DNA of 64,000 nucleotides from Synechococcus sp. PCC 7502 (GCF_000317085.1 NC_019702.1:62001-126000); one strand, 5' to 3'; positions 1 through 8,149 are shown, numbered from the stretch's first letter. Program-made: numbers and translations. Notes: a model not told the origin generated them from the letters alone.

Positions 1-1161
1 CAAAGCCGTCCATCGAGAGATGAGTTTCAATTTATTCATCGACAGCTAGGAGAAACTGGAACATGGGAAGCTTTGTGGAGAGCTTATTTGATTCTTAGAT
101 TATTTCAGTCTAGACAGTTAAATTTGGCTAGAGGAAATAACATTGAGAAGTTTAATAATTTGAGAAATACTTTATCGAATCTACCTATTGGAAGGTGGCA
201 ATCCGAGCATACTCAAGCATTAATTCAACTGACAAACGACGATAATTTTAGATTAATTGTGAAAGATGCTCTAGACTTATTTGGTGAGCAAAAAATCCAG
301 ATAAATCAGACTATTTGGATCTTGTATGATGATTTAGATGAAGATTTTTCTGAGAAAAATGGGGTTAGAGAGCAAGCATTAACTGGTCTATTTCAACTTA
401 TTCAAGCTTGTGACGCTCGCCGATTAACTTCAGTTAGATTTAAGATTTTCATACGTGAAGATATTTGGAATCGCTTAAACTTTGACAATAAAAGTCATTT
501 TAATGGACGTGATCTTCTTCTAAAGTGGACGAGAGTTGATTTCTTACGCCTTGCCTTACGACAAGCTATGCAATCAAGAGCCTTCAAAAATTTAGTGGAT
601 ATGACCTCACCTATTGAAAATATTGATACTGCCACTGAAGAAAATTTAAATAAAGCACTGGATTTACTGTGGGGTGTGCGTAGAAGAACTGGTACTAAGG
701 CTAAGTATGTTCATAGATGGGTTTATGAACGCCTATCAGATTTAAGCGGCGCTACTTTCCCTCGAAGTTTAAGTGTATTACTTCAGGGAGCAAAAGAACA
801 TGAACTCAGTTACAAGGGACAAGCATCATTAAAATCACCATCTGATCGGTTAATTCGTGGTACATCTTTAGAGAGAGGTCTAGAAAAAGCGTCTGAAGAA
901 CGTTGTGATGCAATTAGACAAGAGTATCCAGACTTAGAAAGATTTTTTGAATCTTTAGAAGGTGTTCCAGCATTGCCTACCAAAGAAGAACTTTATGTAG
1001 TATGGCAACAAAGTTATCTAGATTCATATCCTGACTTTGATAACTTTTCTGGTTTTTTGAGCGATATAGGATTAGCTAAATGGCGTGAAAAAGAGATTCG
1101 ATATGGCTTTGCCGATATCTATGTATATGGATTCAAAATGATTCGGAAGGGTGGAAGATAA
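1..1161 (+). CDS. P-loop ATPase-like protein, C-terminal part (5' end outside window)
   Basis: The reading frame is open from base 1, so this is the last 386 codons of a longer gene; the internal TTG at 73 is not a credible start. The segment ILYDDLDEDF around residue 110 has a hydrophobic strand followed by acidic residues, as in the Walker B strand of P-loop NTPases, and the later RFKIFIRED segment resembles the next core strand. The Walker A motif would lie upstream of the window. The overall look recalls the Sll1717-type P-loop ATPases of cyanobacteria, which have no settled function; this is a resemblance only. The gene is AT-rich, has no HIP1 octamer and adjoins a decayed toxin-antitoxin locus and an IS, suggesting accessory DNA. 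Confidence 0.6.
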   Translation, partial: QSRPSRDEFQFIHRQLGETGTWEALWRAYLILRLFQSRQLNLARGNNIEKFNNLRNTLSNLPIGRWQSEHTQALIQLTNDDNFRLIVKDALDLFGEQKIQINQTIWILYDDLDEDFSEKNGVREQALTGLFQLIQACDARRLTSVRFKIFIREDIWNRLNFDNKSHFNGRDLLLKWTRVDFLRLALRQAMQSRAFKNLVDMTSPIENIDTATEENLNKALDLLWGVRRRTGTKAKYVHRWVYERLSDLSGATFPRSLSVLLQGAKEHELSYKGQASLKSPSDRLIRGTSLERGLEKASEERCDAIRQEYPDLERFFESLEGVPALPTKEELYVVWQQSYLDSYPDFDNFSGFLSDIGLAKWREKEIRYGFADIYVYGFKMIRKGGR

Positions 1162-1197
1162 ATGTAGGGAGGCTTGCGCCCCCTATAAAAGCTAGTT

Positions 1198-1235
1198 CTA
1201 ACTCCCACCGATAAGTGCAACATCGCGGGAGTTAG
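1198..1235. repeat. Inverted repeat (9-bp stem, 20-nt loop)
   Basis: CTAACTCCC at 1198-1206 pairs exactly with GGGAGTTAG at 1227-1235. It lies between the end of the ATPase-like gene and the end of the decayed brnA, so it could have been a shared transcription end, but no T-run follows on either strand. Confidence 0.35.
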
Positions 1236-1287
1236 CTTCAAAGGCTGCATTATCACCATTCCAACCATTCGCTAACAGTAAAAATGC

Positions 1288-1521
1288 TCAAAATTTAACA
1301 GCAACTTTCTCTATAGGTTCCACAATCCAAAACTTGATTATAGACTGGCGATCTATATCTAAACGGGCTGACTCTCGATCAATTGCCGAAATCATCCACT
1401 AAGGCAAATCAACAGAAATAGGCTGAGTTTCTAAAGCAGGACGTTTTAATGTGGATAGATCGAATAAATCTAAGATATCTTCACCATCATCAAACTTTTT
1501 ATCCAACTCTTCAGCTTTCAT
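1288..1521 (-). pseudogene. brnA: brnA-type (RHH) antitoxin, inactivated by one in-frame stop
   Basis: Reading from ATG at 1521, the protein begins MKAEELDKKFDDGEDI and continues through ISVDLP, then TAG at 1399-1401, then WMISAIDRESARLDIDRQS and ends at TGA 1288-1290: 77 codons with a single nonsense codon at position 41. This is the layout of the short ribbon-helix-helix antitoxins that accompany BrnT toxins (acidic N-terminal toxin-wrapping part, then the RHH DNA-binding fold beginning at VDLP-xWM). The stop falls exactly at the residue between the RHH strand and the WM pair. The start overlaps the end of brnT by 11 bases, the usual toxin-first arrangement. A 40-residue N-terminal peptide could still be made but would lack the DNA-binding fold. 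Confidence 0.8.
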
Positions 1522-1678
1522 ATAGCTTCACCTCATTTTCGCGCGATCACCTTACAGAAATAATCCTAACCACAGAACCTCGATAAGTCACAATTGCTGA
1601 CTAGTTTTTGCCGTCAATCTTGCCAATGATCATAAAACGAGGCTTGTCTGTTGATAAAGTTTAGATTTCAACCCTATA
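1511..1678 (-). pseudogene. brnT: brnT toxin, 3' fragment left of the IS
   Basis: Translating the minus strand from the IS edge gives YRVEI, stop, TLSTDKPRFMIIGKIDGKN, stop, SAIVTYRGSVVRIISVR, stop, SRENEVKLYES and a natural TGA at 1511-1513. The string RFxxIGKI-SAIxTYR-xxRIISVRxSR-ExExY is the C-terminal half of the BrnT RNase-toxin fold. The premature stops are at 1661-1663 (TAA), 1601-1603 (TAG, where family members have Trp) and 1547-1549 (TGA, where they have Arg). The 5' part of the same gene lies at 2577-2669, beyond the IS, and joins this part in frame. Confidence 0.85.
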
Positions 1679-1697
1679 GAGTGTATTTGAGATCTAG
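1679..1697 (+). repeat. IS terminal inverted repeat (transposase 3' end side)
   Basis: Reads GAGTGTATTTGAGATCTAG. It matches the opposite end in 16 of 19 positions and contains the stop codon of the second transposase frame (1694-1696). Confidence 0.85.
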
Positions 1698-2233
1698 TTT
1701 TCTGCAAGCCTGATGAGCAATAGCCTGAGGAAACAGAGATTCAATTTTGTTGAAGCATTAAATAGAGTTTTCTCAAAGTTCTTAACTAAAATCTTACATC
1801 TTTCAACCCAAGCATTCGACCTTTCAATTACCCATCTTGCCTTGATAGGGACAAACCCAGACTTTCCAACTGATGCTTTTTCTGCTTTAGTGGGCTTGTC
1901 CGATAGTTCAAACTTGATTTTGCTCATAATTTGAGGGTAAATCTTCTCTAGCTCCTGCCTAATGCGGTCTGGATGATACCCGTTATCCAGCAAAATTGTA
2001 ATCTTAGGGACATTCATAGGCTTGGACTTAAAGTAATCAATATTTTCTGTGAACATCTCAATTAGTCCTTGGTCATCACTTACATTTGCTTTTGTACAAT
2101 GAGTGAAAAATGGAAATCCTAAACTATCAACTGCTAGGTGTCTTTTGATCCCGTTTGTGGCTTTGTAAAAGCAAAAAACTTTTGACTCCACTCCTGCATT
2201 GCAAGTATTCTTAACTGCCTGTGAGTCAATCAT
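1694..2233 (-). CDS. IS5-type transposase, C-terminal frame (orfB, DDE catalytic domain)
   Basis: This frame carries the catalytic domain: MIDSQAVKN supplies the first Asp, ILLDNGYH the second, and RWVIERSNAW the Glu of the DDE triad in the IS5 spacing. The listed ATG is internal to the natural product: the frame is open upstream and, after a -1 shift in orfA, reads NRKWTSLIMIDSQ directly into this ORF. The last codons lie in the terminal inverted repeat. As a free-standing 179-residue protein it would still contain the whole DDE triad but lack the N-terminal DNA-binding part. Confidence 0.85.
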   Translation of the reverse strand: MIDSQAVKNTCNAGVESKVFCFYKATNGIKRHLAVDSLGFPFFTHCTKANVSDDQGLIEMFTENIDYFKSKPMNVPKITILLDNGYHPDRIRQELEKIYPQIMSKIKFELSDKPTKAEKASVGKSGFVPIKARWVIERSNAWVERCKILVKNFEKTLFNASTKLNLCFLRLLLIRLAEN

Positions 2234-2235
2234 AA

Positions 2236-2532
2236 TCAGGCTTGTCCATTTTCTGTTTTTTTAGAATGTTCTCTCACCATGCCATGCAGTTGTTTCATTA
2301 TTCTTGTGATTACCCCTGCATCTCGCCATTGCTTGTAGTGCCAAAATACCGTTGAGTATGGTGGGAAGTCTTTGGGTAAATCTATCCAATTACAACCATT
2401 CTTTAGTTGGTATAGGATGGCATCGAGTATTTGTCTCTTTGTCCAATTAGATGGTCTGGTCTGCTTTTTCTGTGGTAACAATGGTTCTATGATTTCCCAT
2501 GCTTTGTCTGTTAAGTCGCTTGTGTAAGCCAT
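2236..2532 (-). CDS. IS5-type transposase, N-terminal frame (orfA)
   Basis: This encodes the 98-residue N-terminal part (DUF4096-like) with LTDKAWEIIEPLLP, LDAILYQLKNGCNWIDLP and STVFWHYKQWRDAG, a pattern shared by many IS5 transposases and involved in end binding. Near its 3' end the message contains seven A residues (template T-run at 2256-2262) in the frame of AAA AAA A, a classic slippery site. A -1 slip there fuses it to the DDE frame; without slippage translation stops at GQA-TGA. The start ATG sits 40 bp inside the element end. Confidence 0.85.
   Translation of the reverse strand: MAYTSDLTDKAWEIIEPLLPQKKQTRPSNWTKRQILDAILYQLKNGCNWIDLPKDFPPYSTVFWHYKQWRDAGVITRIMKQLHGMVREHSKKTENGQA
2256..2262 (-). 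promoter_or_regulatory. Slippery heptamer for -1 transposase frameshift
   Basis: Seven A residues on the coding strand lie just before the orfA stop. The zero frame reads KKTENGQA and stop; the -1 frame reads KKNRKWTSLIMIDSQ, which continues into the DDE domain. This is the expected device for making the fused transposase. Confidence 0.65.
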
Positions 2533-2553
2533 TTTGGGTTTATACTACCATTT

Positions 2554-2572
2554 CTAGATGTCAAATAGGCTC
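2554..2572 (-). repeat. IS terminal inverted repeat (transposase 5' end side)
   Basis: On the minus strand it reads GAGCCTATTTGACATCTAG, matching the other end except at three positions. TATA follows directly at 2573-2576. Confidence 0.85.
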
Positions 2573-2576
2573 TATA

Positions 2577-2669
2577 ACAATCATTCCATGGCATTTTTGC
2601 CTTTTCAAAGTCGATTCCATGCTTCGATTGACTAATCTGACTTTTTACTAGATCGTACTAAAATCGCAC
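2577..2669 (-). pseudogene. brnT: brnT toxin, 5' fragment right of the IS
   Basis: From GTG at 2669 the minus strand reads VRF-stop-YDLVKSQISQSKHGIDFEKA and then KMPWNDC up to the IS target site. The YDxxKSxxNxxKHGIDFxxA-LWND pattern is the N-terminal signature of BrnT toxins. Codon 4 is TAG at 2658-2660, where relatives have Glu (GAG). Joined across the IS with one TATA copy, the text continues NDCYRVEI, with the spacing expected in the family. The rebuilt gene has 86 codons, the normal BrnT size. Together with the other fragment the toxin has four nonsense codons plus the insertion. Confidence 0.85.
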
Positions 2670-2707
2670 AACTTTATTCAGGCTACAATAAATAATCTTC
2701 AAAATTA

Positions 2708-3127
2708 ATGCGATCCCTTACAAAAACAGAAGAGTATATGGCTTTAGATTTAAACTCTATTCAATTTCTAGAAGCGATCGCCCAATTTAACAAACAAGAA
2801 TTCTATACCTGCCACGATCTCTTAGAAGCAATATGGATGGATGCTTATTATCCAGAAAAAACTTTTTATCAAGGATTATTGCAAATTGCAGTGGGGCTTT
2901 ATCACCTTGGAAATTCCAATTACAAGGGCAGCATGATTTTACTGGGTGAAGGCATAGGTCGGCTTAGGGACTTTCAGCCAGAATACAAAGGGGTAAATGT
3001 CAGTCAACTAATTCAAGACAGTGCTGAACTGCTGAGCAAAATCCAAAAATCAGGTAAAGGGGAACTAGAAAGCAAAATTCTCAAATTGCCTGAAATTGTT
3101 TATATTTCTAGTGATGAAGAGCCATAG
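2708..3127 (+). CDS. DUF309 domain protein
   Basis: The protein has the DUF309 helical signature, with HDLLEAIWMDAY at about residues 33-44 (His, Glu and Trp conserved) and a second helix QGLLQIAVGLYHLGNSNYKG, the pattern known from DUF309 proteins across bacteria. The biochemical function of the family is not established. Two starts are possible: ATG 2708 or ATG 2738 (MALDLNSIQF); the latter has AGAAGAG just upstream and gives the more typical N-terminus. It lies just past the brnT remnant and reads away from it. Confidence 0.75.
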   Translation: MRSLTKTEEYMALDLNSIQFLEAIAQFNKQEFYTCHDLLEAIWMDAYYPEKTFYQGLLQIAVGLYHLGNSNYKGSMILLGEGIGRLRDFQPEYKGVNVSQLIQDSAELLSKIQKSGKGELESKILKLPEIVYISSDEEP

Positions 3128-3163
3128 ATTAGAATTTTTCCAGCTTTGGGGTCGTGGGGTAGT

Positions 3164-3616
3164 TTAGCAATGCAGGCAGGGCACCGAAATTGCCACTATA
3201 ACAATATACAAAATTGTTTTTGATAATTTTCGGGTGTGCAAAAATTGGGTATATCTCTCCCTAATAGCCAAATATTGTTCTTTTTGAGTAGAAGATAAAG
3301 GACAGTTTCGCAGAACCCGCACCAAGTCTTTATAAATGTATCCCGATCTAAAAAAATAGGGTCTGATTTCCAAAAAACTCAAGGCATAGGTGATCGCTTC
3401 TTGATCACCCGAGCGCAATCTGCTTCTAACCCCATTAATCCCACCTAAAAAAGCTAGATCATTATATTGACAATGAAACTCCTTACAGGCTTGCTCCCAA
3501 ATTTTCCATTCCTTTTCACTCCTATCTCGATATTTCCAAGTCTCATGGATGCGATCATGAAGTGAGACAATTTTTGCTGTATTGCTTATAATTTGGTGTT
3601 CGTAGGGTAAAACCAT
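3164..3616 (-). CDS. Conserved protein of unknown function
   Basis: A 150-residue protein with many charged residues in the first half (HETWKYRDRSEKEWKIWEQA), a central part containing YNDLAFLGG and LRSGDQEAITYALSFLEIRPYFFRSGY, and a hydrophobic tail of about 20 residues (ILYIVIVAISVPCLHC). The FLE-RPYFFRSGY segment followed by a basic helix looks like a bacterial family I have seen only as uncharacterised, and in which the protein ends soon after that helix. The hydrophobic tail here may be a frame extension or a membrane anchor. It stands alone, reading toward DUF309. Confidence 0.6.
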   Translation of the reverse strand: MVLPYEHQIISNTAKIVSLHDRIHETWKYRDRSEKEWKIWEQACKEFHCQYNDLAFLGGINGVRSRLRSGDQEAITYALSFLEIRPYFFRSGYIYKDLVRVLRNCPLSSTQKEQYLAIRERYTQFLHTRKLSKTILYIVIVAISVPCLHC

Positions 3617-3684
3617 AGACGGAAATTATACCTGATCACCTGCGGGAACAAAAACAAGTGTATGCAGGTACAACTTCCAGTAAC

Positions 3685-5289
3685 CTATACTTTTTCTAGT
3701 TTCTGAGTTGATACTAAAGCATGGTGTAACTTATTCAAAGCATCAATGTAGGCAGTGGCAGAAGCGACGATAATATCAGTATTTGCCGCATGACCAGAAA
3801 AAATTCCCCGTTCATGTTTTAAGCGAATTGTGACTTCTCCCAAAGCATCTATCCCTGCGGTGACTGACTGTACAGAAAATTCAATCAGTTGATTAGGCAC
3901 ATCAATTAGACGGTTAATTGCCTTATATACTGCATCCACGGGACCAGTTCCGACGGCGGCATCGGTAATTTCTTTACCTTCGGGGGTAAGAATCGTTACA
4001 GTTGCTGTGGGTACGGAGCGATCGCCGCAACTAACCTGAACTTGCTCTAACTGGAATGCCTTAGTAACTTTACGGATTTCATCATTAACGATCGCCTCTA
4101 AATCCCAATCACTAATGTCTTTTTTCTTATCAGCGAGTTCTTTAAAGCGCACAAATGCCTTATTTAGCTCTTGCTCAGAAAGCTCAAACCCCAATTCATT
4201 TAATCTGGCACCAAAGGCATGACGACCCGAATGCTTCCCAAGCACAATTAAGTTATCGGTTAAGCCAATGGATTGGGCATCCATAATTTCATAGGTGAGC
4301 TTATTTTTGAGAATACCATCTTGGTGAATTCCCGATTCATGAGCAAAGGCATTGGCACCAACGATCGCTTTGTTTGCCTGCACTAACATCCCCGTGAATT
4401 GAGAAACCAAGCGGGAGGTTTTATGGATTTGAATAGTATCAATTTTAGTCAAAGGTACTTCGGAATCCACAGCCCGTCCCAAAAACGGATTGAAGTATTG
4501 ACGACGCACATGCAAAGCCATTACCACTTCTTCTAAAGCGGTATTTCCTGCCCGTTCACCAATGCCGTTAATCGCACATTCTAGTTGTCTGGCTCCATTT
4601 TTCACAGCTTCAAGGAAGTTTGCCACTGCTAAGCCTAGATCGTTATGTCCATGCACAGAAATAATGGCTTTATCAATGCCTCGCACGTTTTGTTTAATAC
4701 CACGGATCAAAGCTCCAAACTCTTCGGGAGTGCTATAACCAACGGTATCGGGAATATTTAGAGTGGTAGCCCCTGCCCTAATTGCTGCCTCTAGGACAGA
4801 ATAAAGATAATCTGGATCGGAGCGGGTCGCATCCATCGGCGAAAACTCCACATCATCGCAAAAAGATTTGGCATAACTAACCATTTCTTCAGCGATCGCC
4901 AAGACTTCAGATCGAGATTTACGCAATTGATACTCTAGGTGAATATCAGAAGTGGAGATAAATGTATGGATTCTACCTTTGGCTGCGGGTTTAACAGCTT
5001 CGGCGGCGGCTTTAATATCTGCTTTGATCGCTCTTGCTAAACTACAAACGATAGGACCATCGACAGTGCCAACAGCTTCGGCAATTTTTTGGACTGCTTC
5101 AAAATCCCCCGGTGAGGCGATCGCAAACCCTGCTTCAATTACATCTACTCCCAGTTTCGCCAGTTGCCGTGCAATAATTAGCTTCTCTTCAACATTTAGG
5201 GTGGCACCGGGGCATTGTTCACCATCACGCAAAGTCGTATCGAAAATAATTACACGGTCTTGTTCGGCGGCTTGATCGGGAATAGACAT
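3685..5289 (-). CDS. leuA: 2-isopropylmalate synthase
   Basis: Condenses acetyl-CoA with 2-oxoisovalerate, the first committed step of leucine synthesis. At 534 residues it has the full LeuA length: a TIM-barrel domain beginning [14 protein letters not shown] (residues 16-29, metal Asp and catalytic Arg), [12 protein letters not shown] with the metal His pair, and NGIGERAGN, then the C-terminal leucine-sensing domain (about 400-534, with [12 protein letters not shown] and [10 protein letters not shown]). The long two-domain form implies leucine feedback control. It stands alone on the minus strand; three TTTAACTT copies lie just upstream. Confidence 0.95.
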   Translation of the reverse strand: MSIPDQAAEQDRVIIFDTTLRDGEQCPGATLNVEEKLIIARQLAKLGVDVIEAGFAIASPGDFEAVQKIAEAVGTVDGPIVCSLARAIKADIKAAAEAVKPAAKGRIHTFISTSDIHLEYQLRKSRSEVLAIAEEMVSYAKSFCDDVEFSPMDATRSDPDYLYSVLEAAIRAGATTLNIPDTVGYSTPEEFGALIRGIKQNVRGIDKAIISVHGHNDLGLAVANFLEAVKNGARQLECAINGIGERAGNTALEEVVMALHVRRQYFNPFLGRAVDSEVPLTKIDTIQIHKTSRLVSQFTGMLVQANKAIVGANAFAHESGIHQDGILKNKLTYEIMDAQSIGLTDNLIVLGKHSGRHAFGARLNELGFELSEQELNKAFVRFKELADKKKDISDWDLEAIVNDEIRKVTKAFQLEQVQVSCGDRSVPTATVTILTPEGKEITDAAVGTGPVDAVYKAINRLIDVPNQLIEFSVQSVTAGIDALGEVTIRLKHERGIFSGHAANTDIIVASATAYIDALNKLHHALVSTQKLEKV

Positions 5290-5323
5290 GGTAGTTAACT
5301 CATATTCAATCTGTATTGATAAT

Positions 5324-5356
5324 TTTAACTTGACTTTAACTTTCTGTGTTTAACTT
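5324..5356 (-). promoter_or_regulatory. Three direct repeats in the leuA promoter region
   Basis: TTTAACTT occurs at 5324-5331, 5335-5342 and 5349-5356 (AAGTTAAA on the leuA strand), with spacings of 11 and 14 bases, 35-67 bases upstream of the leuA ATG. The near-helical spacing is what a repeat-binding activator would need; no regulator can be named from sequence. Confidence 0.4.
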
Positions 5357-5504
5357 TACATTTAAGTTTTTAAATTAGCTTCTGGATTGGCTTTTTAGAT
5401 TAAAGGACTGTTTCATTTTTAGCAACAGAGCAAGTTTAATTTGGGGTACAGATATACTAAGCCCATCAAATTTATCTCAACACCATAAAACCTGTGAGGT
5501 TACG

Positions 5505-6413
5505 ATGCTAGAAAATATCTCAAAGGATGCCAGAAGTTACCAAATTTTGTCTCTGTTTCTATTTTTAGTACTAGGAATTGGCACAAGGGATTGGACATTA
5601 AAGCCTGAATTAATGGCGGTTATTGCTGGCACTTGTTTAAGTACCCAAGTTTTGCTGTCATGGTTAACCTTTAAGTTGCAAACGCAGTTTCCCTTAGCAA
5701 ATTTCTCTGCCCATCAAATTAATTATCCAGTTAATTATAGAGTCAAAAATCACATCTTGAAAGGATTACCCAGTGCCCTTGTTACGACTTTAGGCATGTG
5801 TTTATTACTCAGGGCAGGTAGTCCTTCAACTATGATCTTGGCTGCTTTTTGTGCGATCGCTTCTAAATTTATTTTTCGAGTTGGCGATAAACATTGGTTT
5901 AATCCGGGGAACTTTGGCATTGTTACCGCTCTTTTATTTACATCCGATGCTTGGGTTTCACCGGGGCAGTGGGGCGATGAGGTTTGGTATGCCCTTGTAT
6001 TTTTATGTATGGGCGGCATGGTATTAAAGCGGGTAGGTAGATGGGATACGACAGCAGCTTTTTTTTGCAGTTATGCGGGCTTGGAGCTAATTCGTAATCT
6101 TTATCTCGGCTGGAGTTGGGATGTGTTGGGACATAGGTTAATGAGTGGCTCGTTGTTACTATTTGCCATGTTTATGATTACCGATCCTCGGTCTATTCCC
6201 AATGCTCGAAGTGCGCGGATCATTTGGGCGGTGGCGATCGCCTGCTTAACTTTTATCCTACGCAACTATTTCTTTGTATCTGATGCTGTTTTTTATGCCC
6301 TATTTGCCCTATCACCATTAACCTTAGTTTTGGATTATCTCTACAAGGCTCCTCGATTTACTTGGTTTAAGGATCAAGCGCCTCTAACTTCCAAGCCATT
6401 AGTCCTAAGCTAA
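5505..6413 (+). CDS. RnfD/NqrB-like integral membrane protein
   Basis: This 302-residue protein has about nine hydrophobic helices. FNPGNFGIVTALL around residue 137 and MFMITDPRSIPNA around residue 228 match two signatures of the RnfD/NqrB family, in which subunits of ion-pumping Rnf and Nqr redox complexes bind flavin. No other Rnf/Nqr subunits are near, and the protein is alone apart from the following DUF2330 gene. It may therefore be a stand-alone family member with a different job. Reading starts at ATG 5505 after a GTGAGG segment that could serve as ribosome site. Confidence 0.75.
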   Translation: MLENISKDARSYQILSLFLFLVLGIGTRDWTLKPELMAVIAGTCLSTQVLLSWLTFKLQTQFPLANFSAHQINYPVNYRVKNHILKGLPSALVTTLGMCLLLRAGSPSTMILAAFCAIASKFIFRVGDKHWFNPGNFGIVTALLFTSDAWVSPGQWGDEVWYALVFLCMGGMVLKRVGRWDTTAAFFCSYAGLELIRNLYLGWSWDVLGHRLMSGSLLLFAMFMITDPRSIPNARSARIIWAVAIACLTFILRNYFFVSDAVFYALFALSPLTLVLDYLYKAPRFTWFKDQAPLTSKPLVLS

Positions 6414-6469
6414 ATCTTGCCAATCCTATCAAATTTTTAGAATCGAATCTTTAGAGTAGAGATAAACCT

Positions 6470-7855
6470 ATGAAACCTGTTCGTCTTATTTTCAGCCTGC
6501 TTTTAAGCCTAGTTGTGCTGTGCGCCTTTAATCCGATCGCTTGGGCATTTTGTGGATTTTATGTATCTAAAGCTGATGCCAAACTCTATAACAATGCTTC
6601 TCAGGTGGTAATTGCCCGTGATGGCGATCGCACGATTTTAACTATGGCAAATGATTTTCAAGGGGATGTCAAAGACTTTGCCATTGTCATACCTGTACCA
6701 ACAATTTTGAAGCAAGATCAAGTGCGGGTTGGAGATGCCCAAATTATCGAACGTCTTGATAGCTTTAGTGCGCCTCGGTTGGTGGAATATTTTGATGCTG
6801 ATCCCTGTGCGCCAGTATATCCAATGATGGAGTCTATGCGAGCGGCACCTAGTGCGAATGGAGTAATGGATGCCATGAAAACTCGTAAAGATACTTATTT
6901 AGGTGTCACCATCGAAGAGAAATTTACCGTGGGTGAGTACGATATTTTAATCCTCAGTGCCAAAGAATCTGGCGGACTAGAAACATGGCTGCTCGAAAAT
7001 GGCTATCGCATTCCCCCAGGAGCAAGGCAAGTTTTACAGGCTTATATTCGCCAAAATCTGAAATTCTTTGTAGCTAAGGTCAATCTTGAAGAACTAGCAA
7101 AATCTGACACCCAATATCTTCGTCCCTTAATGATGGCGTTTGAGTCCAAACGATTTATGTTGCCAATTCGCTTGGGGATGGTTAATGCCAAAGGTGATCA
7201 AGATTTATTAGTGTATATTCTCTCACCCCGAGGACAAGCGGAAGTCACTAACTATCGAATGGTTAATATTCCCAGTGATGCCGAGATTCCAGAATTTGTT
7301 AAAAATGAATTTGGTGGTTTTTATAAGGCTATGTTCCAAACTGCCCACCGCCGTGAGGATAAAAGAGTGGCTTTCCTAGAATATGCGTGGGATATGAGTA
7401 GTTGTGATCCCTGTTCGGCACAACCTCTAACCCCTGAAGAGTTAACAAAAGCTGGTGTATTTTGGTTAAATTCGCCTGTACCTATGCCCTTAAACTCATC
7501 CTTTAACTCCATTCGCGATCGCCGCATTTCCGTCCCATCGAGGGGGAATGTATTTATTACAAGAATTCATGTCCGCTATAACCGTGATAAATTTCCCGAA
7601 GACTTAATCTTCCAAGAAACATCCAATCAACAACAGTTCCAAGGTCGATATATTATGCGCCATGCTTTTAAGGGAGAAGCTAAATGTGAAGCAGGTCAAG
7701 CTTACAGGAGGTCGTTACCTCAACGCTTTGAAAAAGAGGCACAAACTTTAGCGCAACTAACCGATTGGAAAATTGCAGATATTCGCCGTCGCTTACCCGT
7801 AGTCGATGTGCCTAGGAATCCGATTCAACAATTCTGGCAAAATATTTGGAGATAA
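6470..7855 (+). CDS. DUF2330 domain protein, exported
   Basis: A signal peptide (about residues 1-26, ending AWA before FCGFYV) is followed by a DUF2330 domain. The start of the mature part, with FYVSKADAKLYNNASQVVIARDG and FAIVIPVP, is characteristic of the family. Cysteines occur as DPCAP (about 112) and SSCDPCSAQP (about 312), possibly disulfide-forming or cofactor-related. The function of DUF2330 is unknown. It follows the RnfD-like gene by 56 bases on the same strand, so the two probably form an operon and may work together at the membrane surface. Confidence 0.8.
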   Translation: MKPVRLIFSLLLSLVVLCAFNPIAWAFCGFYVSKADAKLYNNASQVVIARDGDRTILTMANDFQGDVKDFAIVIPVPTILKQDQVRVGDAQIIERLDSFSAPRLVEYFDADPCAPVYPMMESMRAAPSANGVMDAMKTRKDTYLGVTIEEKFTVGEYDILILSAKESGGLETWLLENGYRIPPGARQVLQAYIRQNLKFFVAKVNLEELAKSDTQYLRPLMMAFESKRFMLPIRLGMVNAKGDQDLLVYILSPRGQAEVTNYRMVNIPSDAEIPEFVKNEFGGFYKAMFQTAHRREDKRVAFLEYAWDMSSCDPCSAQPLTPEELTKAGVFWLNSPVPMPLNSSFNSIRDRRISVPSRGNVFITRIHVRYNRDKFPEDLIFQETSNQQQFQGRYIMRHAFKGEAKCEAGQAYRRSLPQRFEKEAQTLAQLTDWKIADIRRRLPVVDVPRNPIQQFWQNIWR

Positions 7856-7965
7856 ATTAGGCTTAATTATCTGTGATTAATTAAGTAATTCGTGACTAAA
7901 ATAACTAGCTAATTGGTCTGGTTAATTAATTGAGTGAATTCATAAAGCCAAAATCTAATTTTTAA

Positions 7966-8018
7966 ATCCCTCTTCTTTTATTTGAGTTAAAGCTCTTAGG
8001 ATGATTGAGGGTTTTTTA
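7966..8018 (+). terminator. Possible terminator after the DUF2330 gene
   Basis: CCCTC near 7968 can pair with GAGGG followed by six T residues near 8006-8016. The loop is long, with an inner GAG/CTC pair, so the assignment is weak. Confidence 0.35.
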
Positions 8019-8149
8019 GTCTTAATTTTTTATTAACTTTTCATAAAATAGAAAAAAAATTTACTAATTTCGTGATCAAGTCTTATAAAATTTGCGTGAA
8101 ATTTACCTGAAATTTAGATATTCTTAAATAGTAATAATATTAATCAACT

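Larger units (their letters stand above)
1679..2572 (-). mobile_element. IS5-family insertion sequence (two-ORF type), 894 bp
   Basis: The element is bounded by imperfect inverted repeats (GAGTGTATTTGAGATCTAG at 1679-1697 and the complement of GAGCCTATTTGACATCTAG at 2554-2572, 16 of 19 matching) and by TATA on each side (1675-1678 and 2573-2576). Removing the element plus one TATA restores a continuous brnT reading frame, which proves both ends and a 4-bp target duplication. It carries a transposase split over two minus-strand frames, as in the IS427/IS1031-like groups of IS5. Both frames are full length, so the copy may be active. Confidence 0.9.

Noticed and set aside
1236-1287. Short minus-strand frame reading NGWNGDNAAFEANSRDVAL to a stop at about 1205
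   Set aside because: Looks protein-like but is about 20 residues with no start and no family that I can name; it may be a further relic of the accessory patch.
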